Below, piece by piece: positions 42,439-49,400 of a stretch of 64,000 nt of DNA (positions within the stretch are counted from its first letter, which is position 1; each line of letters begins with the position of its first letter). The notes beneath the pieces were generated by a model. That model saw nothing but the letters and a program-made list of their open reading frames with translations. It searched no databases and had not been told where the DNA came from. The stretch lies in NCBI GenBank assembly GCA_002483445.1, contig DLHY01000155.1, forward strand, positions 4,831 to 68,830, written 5' to 3'. This stretch comes from Blastocatellia bacterium UBA7656 (lineage in GTDB: Bacteria; Acidobacteriota; Blastocatellia; UBA7656). The position numbers and the translations under genes were made by a program.

Positions 42439-43197
42439 TCACCGCTTCGATGTGATCATCTTTATTGCCTGATCTGCCGCTTCACTCAAAAGCGGATCAA
42501 GGCTTTGAGAAGCCTGACGGAGCGCGGGCAAAGCCGAAGCCTCGCCGATCAGTCCGAGGGCGAGAGCCGTTTGTCTTTTCACTTCAGTGTCTTTATCCGA
42601 AAGCAGCATCTCGATCAAAGCCGCGACAGCGCGTGATGCCGCGTGTCTGCCCAGCGCGCGAGCCGATTGAGCGCGGACGAAATCAGATTTGTCTTTCAAA
42701 GCGACGATCAGAGGCTCGATAGCCGATTCGTCCCTGTACTGGCCAAGCGCAAAGGCAGCCGCGCCGCGCACCTCCGCGTTTTTGTCCTTCAGCGCAACGA
42801 TGAGCGACGGTCTCGATTCGATGCTTTGCAACTCGCCGAGAGCGTAAGCCGCCTGCTTTCGCACGTGAAGGCTTTTGTCCTCAAGGAGTTTTGCGGCTAT
42901 GAGTGACGCGGACTGCGTATCGCCCATCCCGGCGAGTCCGTTTATCGCCGCCGCGCGCACTCTCTCCGACACGTCATCAAGGGCCGCGCGCAATGCCGCT
43001 GCTGCTTCCTTGCTTCGCAAAATTGAAAGTGACACTGCGGCGTCGAATCGCTCTTCTTCGTCGTCGGAAGAAAGCCGCGCCGCGAGTCGCGCCAGTTCGG
43101 AATCCTGCGGCTGAGGTTGAACAAACAGAGCCGCGCCGATAGTTGCGGCGAGCAGGATGAGCAAACTCGCAATGGCAGCCGTCAAAGGTGCGCGCAA
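42439..43197 (-). CDS. Exported HEAT-repeat protein
   Basis: 252 aa. An N-terminal membrane or signal segment (TAAIASLLILLAATIGAALF) is followed by five or six HEAT/PBS repeats of about 31 residues (RVRAAAINGLAGMGD, HVRKQAAYALGELQS, EVRGAAAFALGQYRD, FVRAQSARALGRHAA, EVKRQTALALGLIGE). Such repeats form protein-binding scaffolds. TTG start with no strong ribosome-binding sequence, 14 nt after the stop of a small upstream gene, so probably translated as the second gene of a pair. An anti-sigma or zinc-finger gene, often near such proteins, is not present. Confidence 0.75.
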   Translation of the reverse strand: MRAPLTAAIASLLILLAATIGAALFVQPQPQDSELARLAARLSSDDEEERFDAAVSLSILRSKEAAAALRAALDDVSERVRAAAINGLAGMGDTQSASLIAAKLLEDKSLHVRKQAAYALGELQSIESRPSLIVALKDKNAEVRGAAAFALGQYRDESAIEPLIVALKDKSDFVRAQSARALGRHAASRAVAALIEMLLSDKDTEVKRQTALALGLIGEASALPALRQASQSLDPLLSEAADQAIKMITSKR

Positions 43198-43211
43198 GAT
43201 ATCACCGCTTG

Positions 43212-43472
43212 TCAGGAAGTTTTTCGAGCGACGGCGAAGTTGTCAGCCCTGCGACGAATGCGATCCCATTCGAAGACGACGCGGGCGCGCCGGTTCTCTC
43301 TGGCTTCTTCCAGAGATTTCACTATGTCATCGTCGAAGAGGTTGCCGAGGGCGGGCGGTTCGCGCAGAGATTCTATCATCGAAATATAGTCGAGTACGGC
43401 TGCACTCTCAGCTTCGGTGAGCGTTTCGGTTTTGCGCTTGAGCAACTGGCGATTGTTGGTTGATTCTCCCAT
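43212..43472 (-). CDS. Small unrecognised protein ahead of the HEAT gene
   Basis: 86 aa, charged and helical (LTEAESAAVLDYISMIESLR, DDDIVKSLEEARENRRARVV). No cysteines, no membrane segment, no family recognised. A perfect AAAGGAGGT precedes the ATG and a likely promoter lies at 43611-43639, so it is the first gene of the transcription unit with the HEAT protein. Its Ala/Glu-rich helices resemble small antitoxin-type or adaptor proteins, but this is a weak impression. Confidence 0.6.
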   Translation of the reverse strand: MGESTNNRQLLKRKTETLTEAESAAVLDYISMIESLREPPALGNLFDDDIVKSLEEARENRRARVVFEWDRIRRRADNFAVARKTS

Positions 43473-43610
43473 CCTGCACCTCCTTTGGGGCTGAGGCGGG
43501 AGATAGGGGAATCATCCCGCGCGCTTTTCAGCCATCTTGTCTCGTGAGACGCGGCCCACGACTCTTTTCATCAAAATCCCTCTGACCTTTCCTTGATTGG
43601 GATGCCCTCC

Positions 43611-43639
43611 ATATTAGCCCACTGCCGGGGCCAAATCAA
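43611..43639 (-). promoter_or_regulatory. Candidate promoter for the small protein-HEAT pair
   Basis: On the minus strand TTGATT (43639-43634), 17-nt spacer, TAATAT (43616-43611). Each hexamer matches the consensus at 4 of 6. The -35 lies inside the 26-bp direct repeat. Confidence 0.45.
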
Positions 43640-43655
43640 GTTTGACACTGTTTCA
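43630..43655. repeat. 26-bp direct repeat, left copy
   Basis: Begins GCCAAATCAAG and ends ACACTGTTTCA. An identical copy in the same orientation lies at 44485-44510. The pair brackets the toxin-antitoxin-like genes. The minus strand resembles the sequence at 10242-10263 next to the transposase remnant. Confidence 0.85.
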
Positions 43656-43708
43656 GTCCTTATTATTTTCCGCTTGCGGAACATTTCCTGCGAGAGTATA
43701 AGGGAGGC

Positions 43709-43939
43709 ATGAAACTCATCGGCGTGAATGATGCGGCGGAAAGACTGGGCGTGAGCAGTCGGCGCGTTCGATCTCTGATTACAGAAGGCAAACTTGATGC
43801 GATTTATGTCGGCGGCGGCTATGTCATGGAGGAAAGCGCATTGCGCTCAGTGACCGTTTATGGAAAAGCGGGCCGACCACCCAAAGCAGAAAAGGAAGCA
43901 ACAGCAAAGGCGAACGGGAAGAAAGCGAGGACCCAATGA
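43709..43939 (+). CDS. Small MerR/excisionase-type helix-turn-helix protein
   Basis: 76 aa. Residues 1-50 are a helix-turn-helix of the excisionase/MerR type (GVNDAAERLGVSSRRVRSLI then TEGKLDAIYVGGGYVMEES), followed by a basic tail (KAGRPPKAEKEATAKANGKK). It probably binds the promoter region, perhaps regulating its own unit. Its stop overlaps the start of the next gene (ATGA at 43936-43939). Such genes often open toxin-antitoxin or mobile modules, which fits the flanking repeats. Confidence 0.75.
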   Translation: MKLIGVNDAAERLGVSSRRVRSLITEGKLDAIYVGGGYVMEESALRSVTVYGKAGRPPKAEKEATAKANGKKARTQ

Positions 43940-44250
43940 GCGAAGATCGCATTCAACGACAAATCGAGTTCATCATCGAACAGCAGGCGAAGTTTACCAC
44001 TGACATCATTGAACTGAAGCAGGGCATTACCGAGCTTAAAAAGAGCCAGCAGCAAACCACAGAGCATATAACTAAACTCGCGGATGTCGTCCTCAGCCTG
44101 ACCAACATCGTCTCCGATCATGCCAGTCAAATGGCGGCGCTGGTCGAACAGGGCAAAGAGACGGACGCAAGGCTCAATACGCTGATTACTATTGTCGAGC
44201 GTCACATCTCAAACCCGAATGCTCACGAGGATGAAGCAGGAACAGGTTGA
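43936..44250 (+). CDS. Small coiled-coil protein of the repeat-flanked locus
   Basis: 104 aa, almost entirely heptad-patterned helix (IEFIIEQQAKFTTDIIELKQ, TKLADVVLSLTNIVSDHASQ). Polar Gln/Thr-rich surface, no membrane segment, no known family. It is coupled to the HTH gene by an ATGA overlap and overlaps the next small gene by 20 nt, so all three are one unit. It may oligomerise or bridge the HTH protein and the antitoxin-like protein. Confidence 0.65.
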   Translation: MSEDRIQRQIEFIIEQQAKFTTDIIELKQGITELKKSQQQTTEHITKLADVVLSLTNIVSDHASQMAALVEQGKETDARLNTLITIVERHISNPNAHEDEAGTG

Positions 44251-44386
44251 GAGAGTAGCCATGCTGATAGGAAGAAGCGATCCCATCGAGCGCATAAATC
44301 CAGATATAAACCGGGGAAAGTTCCCCGATGATTTCGATCCTGACGGGATTCGCGGGGAGTGGAAGAAGGAGTTGATCGGGCAATAA
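44231..44386 (+). CDS. Antitoxin-like small protein (51 aa)
   Basis: MKQEQVERVAMLIGRSDPIE then RINPDINRGKFPDDFDPDGI and a short charged end. It overlaps the coiled-coil gene by 20 nt and ends exactly where a broken PIN-domain frame begins, the usual order of antitoxin then VapC toxin. I cannot name the family; the antitoxin reading rests on position and size. With the toxin gone it would be an orphan. Confidence 0.5.
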   Translation: MKQEQVERVAMLIGRSDPIERINPDINRGKFPDDFDPDGIRGEWKKELIGQ

Positions 44387-44451
44387 ATCGCTATGTGGCC
44401 GATACTCACGCCCTGTCCTGGTATCTGAATAAAATTGCGGCGATCTGGTGA
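44383..44451 (+). pseudogene. N-terminal fragment of a PIN-domain (VapC-like) toxin
   Basis: In frame after the antitoxin-like stop the sequence reads NRYVADTHALSWYLNK, the classic first strand of PIN-domain ribonucleases with the metal-binding Asp, then stops after about 22 codons. The expected ATG is ATA at 44383, where an ATGA overlap would normally be. Both start and body are lost, so the toxin is dead. Confidence 0.6.
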
Positions 44452-44484
44452 CCGATTTCGACTCGCCTCACGCTGGCGTCCTGA

Positions 44485-44510
44485 GCCAAATCAAGTTTGA
44501 CACTGTTTCA
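44485..44510. repeat. 26-bp direct repeat, right copy
   Basis: Identical to 43630-43655 over all 26 positions and in the same orientation, about 855 nt apart start to start. Its TTGACA supplies the -35 box of the promoter for the gene at 44560. Confidence 0.85.
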
Positions 44511-44526
44511 ACGCGAAACCTAAAAT
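44497..44526 (+). promoter_or_regulatory. Promoter of the membrane-protein unit at 44560
   Basis: TTGACA (44497-44502), 18-nt spacer, TAAAAT (44521-44526). The -35 is part of the right 26-bp repeat, so the repeat has brought or donated a promoter. Confidence 0.65.
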
Positions 44527-44559
44527 TGACTGACTAAAAACCATGAAGAGGAGTTAGCA

Positions 44560-45036
44560 TTGCAGACGAGAGACGAACTGAGAGACCCCATCACCCCTGT
44601 GAGCGCCCGCGCCCTTGCGGCAGAAACTCCAAGAACATACCCGGCATCCATTCGCACCGCAGCCGTCATCGCCGCATGGCTTGTGCCGGGAGGCGGCCAC
44701 CTCCTGCTCGGACGTTTTGGCCGCGCGCTGCTTTTCTTCTTCACTCTGGTTGGCTCTTTCGTTTTGGGACTGAGCATCGAAGGAAGACTGTTCTGGCCCA
44801 CTGTGGCCGATCCGACTTCGTTCATGCATTACGACCTGATAACCGTTCTGTGGTCGTTCGCTCAGATAGGCGGAGGGCTTTGCTATGTGGTCTCCTATGC
44901 TTTGGGCTTCGGCCTCTCTGCGCGCCCCGAAGCGGCCACTTATGAATACGCCAACACGTTTATGATACTGGCGGGACTTTTGAATTACCTCGTCGTCATC
45001 GATGCTTTCGACATCGCATCAGGGAGGAAACGCTGA
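44560..45036 (+). CDS. Small membrane protein (resembles DUF6677)
   Basis: 158 aa with four hydrophobic segments. The first contains AAWLVPGGGHLLLGRFGRAL, a TM2-like Gly-rich turn seen in a small membrane family I associate with DUF6677 in Acidobacteria (from memory, not checked). TTG start, with GAGGAG upstream. Its stop and the next ATG overlap (TGATG), so it is coupled to a 57-aa membrane protein and then a DJ-1-type gene. Function unknown. Confidence 0.72.
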   Translation: MQTRDELRDPITPVSARALAAETPRTYPASIRTAAVIAAWLVPGGGHLLLGRFGRALLFFFTLVGSFVLGLSIEGRLFWPTVADPTSFMHYDLITVLWSFAQIGGGLCYVVSYALGFGLSARPEAATYEYANTFMILAGLLNYLVVIDAFDIASGRKR

Positions 45037-45209
45037 TGCATTTCTTTATGATGGCTCTCTATGCCGCAATCACCGCCGTCGTACTCGCGGCCATCGATCC
45101 TAAGGCCGAGACTACACGCCAGAAGGCGCTGCACGGGCTGAAAACATTTGGCGGATTTTTAGGCATCGGTCTTTTGCTTTCGCTGATTCTCTATCCTCTG
45201 CCGTGGTGA
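45036..45209 (+). CDS. 57-aa two-helix membrane protein
   Basis: A short gene: MHFFMMALYAAITAVVLAAI, a polar loop DPKAETTRQKALHGLK, then TFGGFLGIGLLLSLILYPLP. Two membrane helices. Its ATG shares one base with the stop of the previous gene, GGAGG lies upstream within that gene, and the next gene starts 4 nt after its stop, so it is embedded in an operon and very likely real. It may be a subunit of the upstream membrane protein. Confidence 0.7.
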   Translation: MHFFMMALYAAITAVVLAAIDPKAETTRQKALHGLKTFGGFLGIGLLLSLILYPLPW

Positions 45210-45213
45210 AAAC

Positions 45214-45774
45214 ATGAAAGTCGCCTTCGTTATCTTCGACGGAATGACGACGCTTGATTTCGTCGGCATCTACGATCCGCTAACAAGACTGAAAACCATG
45301 GGCTTCATCGAGGACTTCGAGTGGGATATCTGCGCGTTCACTCGTGAAGTCATCGATCCTGCGGGGCTTCGCATCACGCCGCAGAAAGTAGCCCAGCCGC
45401 TCACGTGTGATATGGTCGTCGTGCCGGGTGGATACGCGACGAGAAAGCTTGTCGACGATCAGGAGTTCATCCGATGGCTTCAGACGGCGCGCGATTGCAA
45501 ATTCAAGGTGTCAGTATGCACAGGTTCCGTCCTGCTCGGCGCTGCCGGATTTCTTGAGGGGAAACGAGCGACCACTCATCGCGCGTCTTTCGATGAGCTT
45601 CGACCGTTTTGCGGGGAAGTCTTAGACCGTCGCATAGTCGATGAAGGCGACACGATCACAGCGCGAGGCGTAACTTCGGCAATCGATCTGGGTTTGTATC
45701 TGTGCGAAAAGCTGGCCGGACGTGAAGTCAGGGAACGAATACAAAAGCAGATGGATTATGAGCGTGATTGCTGA
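45214..45774 (+). CDS. DJ-1/PfpI-family protein
   Basis: 186 aa, flavodoxin-like fold of the isonitrile hydratase/ThiJ branch. The nucleophile Cys is in VSVCTGSVLLGAAGFLEG; the Asp or Glu that polarises it is expected near FDGMTTLDFVGIYDPL. TTHRASFDELRPF follows as in isonitrile hydratases. Possible activities include isonitrile hydratase, glyoxalase III or deglycase; sequence alone does not decide. It is the last gene of the three-gene unit behind the 26-bp repeat promoter. Confidence 0.83.
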   Translation: MKVAFVIFDGMTTLDFVGIYDPLTRLKTMGFIEDFEWDICAFTREVIDPAGLRITPQKVAQPLTCDMVVVPGGYATRKLVDDQEFIRWLQTARDCKFKVSVCTGSVLLGAAGFLEGKRATTHRASFDELRPFCGEVLDRRIVDEGDTITARGVTSAIDLGLYLCEKLAGREVRERIQKQMDYERDC

Positions 45775-45876
45775 GCGCGCGCCAGCCGCTCGCCTCACGC
45801 GCTCAATGCAACGAGCGACGACTCAATCCCTGCACACTGGAAGCCCGCATTCGACTGCTCAAAACTCTGAATCTCT

Positions 45877-45900
45877 TGAAACCAATACGGTTTTTTAGAA
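45877..45900 (+). terminator. Weak terminator-like hairpin behind the DJ-1 gene
   Basis: AAACC-AATAC-GGTTT followed by TTT. The stem is only 5 bp and AT-containing, so this is a weak candidate before the microcompartment genes. Confidence 0.3.
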
Positions 45901-45965
45901 GATTCTTGACAACCAATCGAATCAGGCGCAATCTTGACTCGCCCACATTAAAAGAGAGGTAAAAT

Positions 45966-46232
45966 GTGCAGCTTGCCCGCGTAATCGGAACCGTTGTTGC
46001 GACCGTGAAGAATGAGCTTCTGGAAGGGCGAAAGCTGCTCGTCATACAGCCTCTCGACGCGAGTTTGAAGAACGCGGGCAAGCCGATGATCGCAATCGAT
46101 TCTGTGGGCGCGGGCGCGGGAGAAGTCATATTCTGGTGCCGGGGACGCGAGGCTTCTTTTCCCTTCGACCCTCTGGAAGTGCCGACCGATTGCACCATCG
46201 TCGGCATAGTCGATACTGTGACACGCATCTGA
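45966..46232 (+). CDS. Bacterial microcompartment vertex protein (EutN/CcmL), first copy
   Basis: 88 aa, complete EutN/CcmL pentamer fold: QLARVIGTVVATVKNELLEG, KLLVIQPLD, MIAIDSVGAGAGEVIFWCRG and CTIVGIVDTV. Such pentamers cap the twelve vertices of microcompartment shells. GTG start with AGAGGT upstream. It is followed by a second EutN gene and a small protein with a possible encapsulation helix. No hexameric shell gene or enzyme is in the window, so this is at most a satellite of a microcompartment locus. Confidence 0.92.
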   Translation: MQLARVIGTVVATVKNELLEGRKLLVIQPLDASLKNAGKPMIAIDSVGAGAGEVIFWCRGREASFPFDPLEVPTDCTIVGIVDTVTRI

Positions 46233-46292
46233 GATTTCAGATTTGAGATTTGAAATCTGAGATTTCAGATTTGAAATTCGAGATTTGAGAGA
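46230..46292 (+). repeat. Heptamer tract exactly filling the gap between the two EutN genes
   Basis: 7-nt units in order: GATTTCA, GATTTGA, GATTTGA, AATCTGA, GATTTCA, GATTTGA, AATTCGA, GATTTGA. The stop of the first gene (TGA at 46230) and the ATG of the second (46292) lie at its ends. TTTCAGATTT and AAATCTGA stretches are complementary, so it can fold. Confidence 0.85.
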
Positions 46293-46564
46293 TGATACTG
46301 GCGCGGGTTGTCGGCAATGTTGTTGCAACACAGAAAGACAGTCGCTACGAAGGCGGGCGGTTGCTGCTCGTCCAGCCAATCGATCTGGACGGATCGAGCC
46401 TCGGCGCTGAAATGATCGCGCTCGATTCTCTTGACGCCGGGGAGGGCGATACTGTCGTCGTCGTTCGCGAAGGCTGGTCTGCTTCGACCGCCTCTACGGG
46501 GCGACCCGGCGCTGCCATTGATTCCGCAATAGTCGGCATAGTCGACACGATTGAGCAAAGATGA
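46292..46564 (+). CDS. Bacterial microcompartment vertex protein (EutN/CcmL), second copy
   Basis: 90 aa: MILARVVGNVVATQKDSRYE, RLLLVQPIDLDG, MIALDSLDAGEGDTVVVVRE and SAIVGIVDTIEQ. Same fold as the preceding gene but clearly diverged, so the shell would have two vertex types. The region before the ATG is the heptamer tract, which offers only GAGAG as ribosome-binding sequence. Its stop overlaps the next start as ATGA. Confidence 0.92.
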   Translation: MILARVVGNVVATQKDSRYEGGRLLLVQPIDLDGSSLGAEMIALDSLDAGEGDTVVVVREGWSASTASTGRPGAAIDSAIVGIVDTIEQR

Positions 46565-46878
46565 ATTCTTCGGACAAGGAAATCGCCCGCAGTATGCTCG
46601 CTGCCTTACTCAGTCGGCTCGACGGCTCTCAACCGTCGGCCTCGCTGCCCAATTCGGTCTTCATCGTCGTTTTGGATCAGTCGAATCAGAATCAAACTTC
46701 ACCATCCGATACTTCGATACCAACCCATCGCGCGGAAGTTTTGCGCGATGTTCATCCGAGTCTTCTCAGACTCGATCTACCCAAAGCTGTTTGTTCGGAT
46801 TCTGCCCCCAAGGCATGTTTGATGGAACCTGACCGGCACTGCATAGATTCCGGCGCGTGCGAAATGCTAGGGCATTGA
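46561..46878 (+). CDS. Candidate microcompartment cargo or lid protein with encapsulation-like helix
   Basis: 105 aa. The first ~20 residues (NSSDKEIARSMLAALLSRLD) form an amphipathic helix like those that target cargo into microcompartment shells. A Ser/Asn/Thr-rich linker follows, then a Cys-rich end: KACLMEP, DRHCIDSGACEMLGH, a C-x7-C-x5-C-x4-H pattern that could bind a metal. It is coupled to the second EutN gene by ATGA. I know no named family. The encapsulation reading is an inference from helix character and position. Confidence 0.6.
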   Translation: MNSSDKEIARSMLAALLSRLDGSQPSASLPNSVFIVVLDQSNQNQTSPSDTSIPTHRAEVLRDVHPSLLRLDLPKAVCSDSAPKACLMEPDRHCIDSGACEMLGH

Positions 46879-46960
46879 CGCGCCATCAGCCGGTCACAAG
46901 TGGAAAAGCTCAGTCGGCAAGCCGCGACTTGCGCTACATCTTTTTTGCAGGGGGCAAGAC

Positions 46961-48547
46961 ATGCACAAAACAGCCAGCCTCTCGTATACACACAACGGCG
47001 AACAGAAAACTTTCTACATCAGCGAACCGGTCTTTCGCATCGGTCGCTCGGATGAAAACGTTCTGGCCATCGATAACCCTTACATTTCGCGCTCGCACGC
47101 CGAGATGGTCTTAACCGAAGGCGAGTATGAACTTCACGACCTCGGCTCCACGTCTGGAACTTATGTCAATGGCGAGAAAGTCACTCGCCATATCCTGAAA
47201 GATGAGGATCGCATAAGACTCGGACGCGGCCTCGGCGTAGAGTTGACCTTTCATCTACAGGCCGCCACTCACCCTCTGGCATCGGTCGCAAAATCGGTCG
47301 GCCCGCTTATGCCTGTGCGCGTGATCGCGCCCGATGACGCCCGCTTTCTCAACACGGCAGAAATGCCCGCGACCTCTGAACTTCCGGGCGCGACCATCGA
47401 ATGGCTGCGCGCGCTTTATGAATTCACGAGCGATGCGCTCACCGTTCAGACTCCCAAAGACCTCTCGGACAAGCTGGCCGAGTTCCTGCGCCGCTGGCTC
47501 AAGTCTGAAAGATCGGCGGTTCTGCTCTATGACCGCGAGCGCGACCGGCTGGACTTGCTCGCCAAGCAGCCCGCTTCATCAAAATCCACCGGGCCGAGCC
47601 GCACGATAGCCGAGCGCGCCTTTCGCGAAAACGTCGCGGTGTTGAGCCTCGACGCAAGTTCGGACGAACGTTTCTCCTCGCACGACTCGGTTCGCTTGCA
47701 ATCGATACGATCAGTGATGGCCGCGCCCATCGGGTCGAAGACTCGCGTGTGGGGAGTCTGCTACGTCGATCAACTCAACGAAGAGCGCGCCTTCGATGAT
47801 GAGGAACTGGAATTCCTCACCGCCGTCGCGCGTCAGGCCGGATTGATTCTGGAAAATTTTTATCTGCTTCAGGAGCAACGCCTCTCGCTTGAAAGCTTCA
47901 TTCGCTCGCTGGCGGCATCCATCGATGCCCGCGACGACGACACGGCTGGGCATTCTGCGCGAGTGGCCGGTTACTGTTCAGCCATGGCTCAGGAGCTTGG
48001 GCTTGACGCTTTGGAGTGCCGGTTGATTTATTACGCCGGACTGCTTCACGACTATGGCAAGATAGGCATCCGCGATGATGTGCTTCTCAAACCGGCTAAC
48101 CTCACCCCCGAAGAGTACGAGCATATCAAGCAGCACCCGACGCACACCTACAAGATTCTTTCAAAGATTCGTTTCCCTGAAGAACTGTCAAAGATACCGC
48201 TTGTGGCCGCCGCGCATCACGAGCGATGGGACGGGACGGGCTATCCTTACGGGATGGTCGGCGAGGAGATTCCTCTCGGCAGTCGCATAGTAGCGGTAGC
48301 CGACGCTTACGACGCGCTGGTTGAAGATCGCGTTTATTCGGTCGCGGTCGAACCTGAGCGGGCAGTAGAAGAGATTCGTATGCGGGCGGGAACTTATTTC
48401 GACCCTAATGTAGTCGAAGCCTTCACGCGGTATTTCAATCGCCGTCTCAAACCGCGCATTCGCCGCCGCAAGGCCGCGAAATCGCCCGGCAGCCAGATGA
48501 GTCCCGAAGCTCAAAAGCAGGAATCGGCCATGGCCGCTTCGGATTAA
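46961..48547 (+). CDS. FHA-GAF-HD-GYP cyclic-di-GMP phosphodiesterase
   Basis: 528 aa. An FHA domain at the N-terminus (FRIGRSDENVLAIDNPYISR, HDLGSTSGTYVNG) binds phosphothreonine. A GAF domain spans about 140-310 (MAAPIGSKTRVWGVCYVDQL). The C-terminal HD-GYP domain has LLHDYGKIGI (metal-binding HD), AAHHERWDGTGYPYG (GYP signature) and ADAYDAL, so it should hydrolyse cyclic di-GMP. FHA input implies control by a Ser/Thr kinase, none of which is in the window. GGGGGC lies upstream of the ATG. The GGDEF cyclase at 52576 would act in the opposite direction. Confidence 0.93.
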   Translation: MHKTASLSYTHNGEQKTFYISEPVFRIGRSDENVLAIDNPYISRSHAEMVLTEGEYELHDLGSTSGTYVNGEKVTRHILKDEDRIRLGRGLGVELTFHLQAATHPLASVAKSVGPLMPVRVIAPDDARFLNTAEMPATSELPGATIEWLRALYEFTSDALTVQTPKDLSDKLAEFLRRWLKSERSAVLLYDRERDRLDLLAKQPASSKSTGPSRTIAERAFRENVAVLSLDASSDERFSSHDSVRLQSIRSVMAAPIGSKTRVWGVCYVDQLNEERAFDDEELEFLTAVARQAGLILENFYLLQEQRLSLESFIRSLAASIDARDDDTAGHSARVAGYCSAMAQELGLDALECRLIYYAGLLHDYGKIGIRDDVLLKPANLTPEEYEHIKQHPTHTYKILSKIRFPEELSKIPLVAAAHHERWDGTGYPYGMVGEEIPLGSRIVAVADAYDALVEDRVYSVAVEPERAVEEIRMRAGTYFDPNVVEAFTRYFNRRLKPRIRRRKAAKSPGSQMSPEAQKQESAMAASD

Positions 48548-48560
48548 ATTGAAGTTTTTG

Positions 48561-48588
48561 CAGGGGCCGTCCTCTGTGGCGGCCCCTG
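48561..48588. repeat. GC hairpin between convergent HD-GYP and channel genes
   Basis: CAGGGGCCG...CGGCCCCTG: a perfect 9-bp stem with a 10-nt loop, 14 nt after the HD-GYP stop. No T-run on either strand, so termination is possible but not of the classical kind. Confidence 0.5.
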
Positions 48589-48730
48589 ATTGAAGACAGA
48601 GCGACCTTTCCAAACAAGATCGTTTTTGAATCCGGGCCGACCGCCGCACGACAATGGCAGAACGATGAGAGTTGCGCGGCGGCTCTGGTGCATGTTGTTG
48701 GTAGACCACTTTACGCGACATGTACAGAAA

Positions 48731-49354
48731 TCATCTCTCTCTAACAAAGCTTGCGATTATAGAAAAGAAAAATGTGGCATAAATAATTCCAACAAAGATT
48801 TCAAAAACCACCAGAAGCCTCGCCAAATGAGTTACAGGAGCTATATCCCCATATCCCACAGTTGCGATTGTTACCATACTGAAATAGATTCCGGAAACAA
48901 TATCAAGTTTACCTACATTGAATGCTTTTTCATCAATATTTGAAACAAACACGTATGCAATTGCGAAACCATAGATGGTAAATGCGAATGATAGAAACGA
49001 CGCCATCAACGTATGCACCCGTCCGAATACTCCGTCTTCCATCTCCTTTCTCAATCGGGATGGAAAAACCAGAAACCCGAATAGTGACTTTCTGCTAAAT
49101 CCATATAGGCTTGCAGCCGCATTGAACGCATACTCCGAAACCAGCATCCATAGCTGAAGATATAGGAACAGACCAAATATGATACTTAAGGCATTCGGCT
49201 CAAAGGTTCGACTAGCTACCAGCATAGGAACCACAAATAGATAAAAGATTGCTGCAGGTCCCGTGATAAGCGAAAAAAGAAAAGCTATCACGCGAAAGAT
49301 TCGTTTTCGTTTTAACCTCTTTATCCGTCTTGCTCTCTTAGCTTGTTTATCCAT
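48731..49354 (-). CDS. Two-pore-segment potassium channel (ion_trans_2 type)
   Basis: 207 aa. The selectivity filter TVGYGD is in SMVTIATVGYGDIAPVTHLA, with a pore helix before it and a final membrane helix after. Two more hydrophobic segments lie in the N-terminal half (about 22-45 and 55-78). A basic N-terminus (KRARRIKRLKRKRIFR) faces the cytoplasm. There is no RCK/TrkA_N gating domain. Visibly AT-richer than the neighbours, so perhaps acquired. It forms a cation channel in the membrane, gating unknown. Confidence 0.85.
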   Translation of the reverse strand: MDKQAKRARRIKRLKRKRIFRVIAFLFSLITGPAAIFYLFVVPMLVASRTFEPNALSIIFGLFLYLQLWMLVSEYAFNAAASLYGFSRKSLFGFLVFPSRLRKEMEDGVFGRVHTLMASFLSFAFTIYGFAIAYVFVSNIDEKAFNVGKLDIVSGIYFSMVTIATVGYGDIAPVTHLARLLVVFEIFVGIIYATFFFSIIASFVRER

Positions 49355-49400
49355 TCTCTGGTTAATATGGACTCAGCAACAGTCAGCCTTGATTGCTTCG

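Noticed and set aside
42263..42472. 69-aa plus-strand frame MKGSFTAESPQNAETSQ...
   Set aside because: It is the 11-nt repeat tract read as protein, and a matching frame appears on the other strand as an extension of the H1-tail gene.
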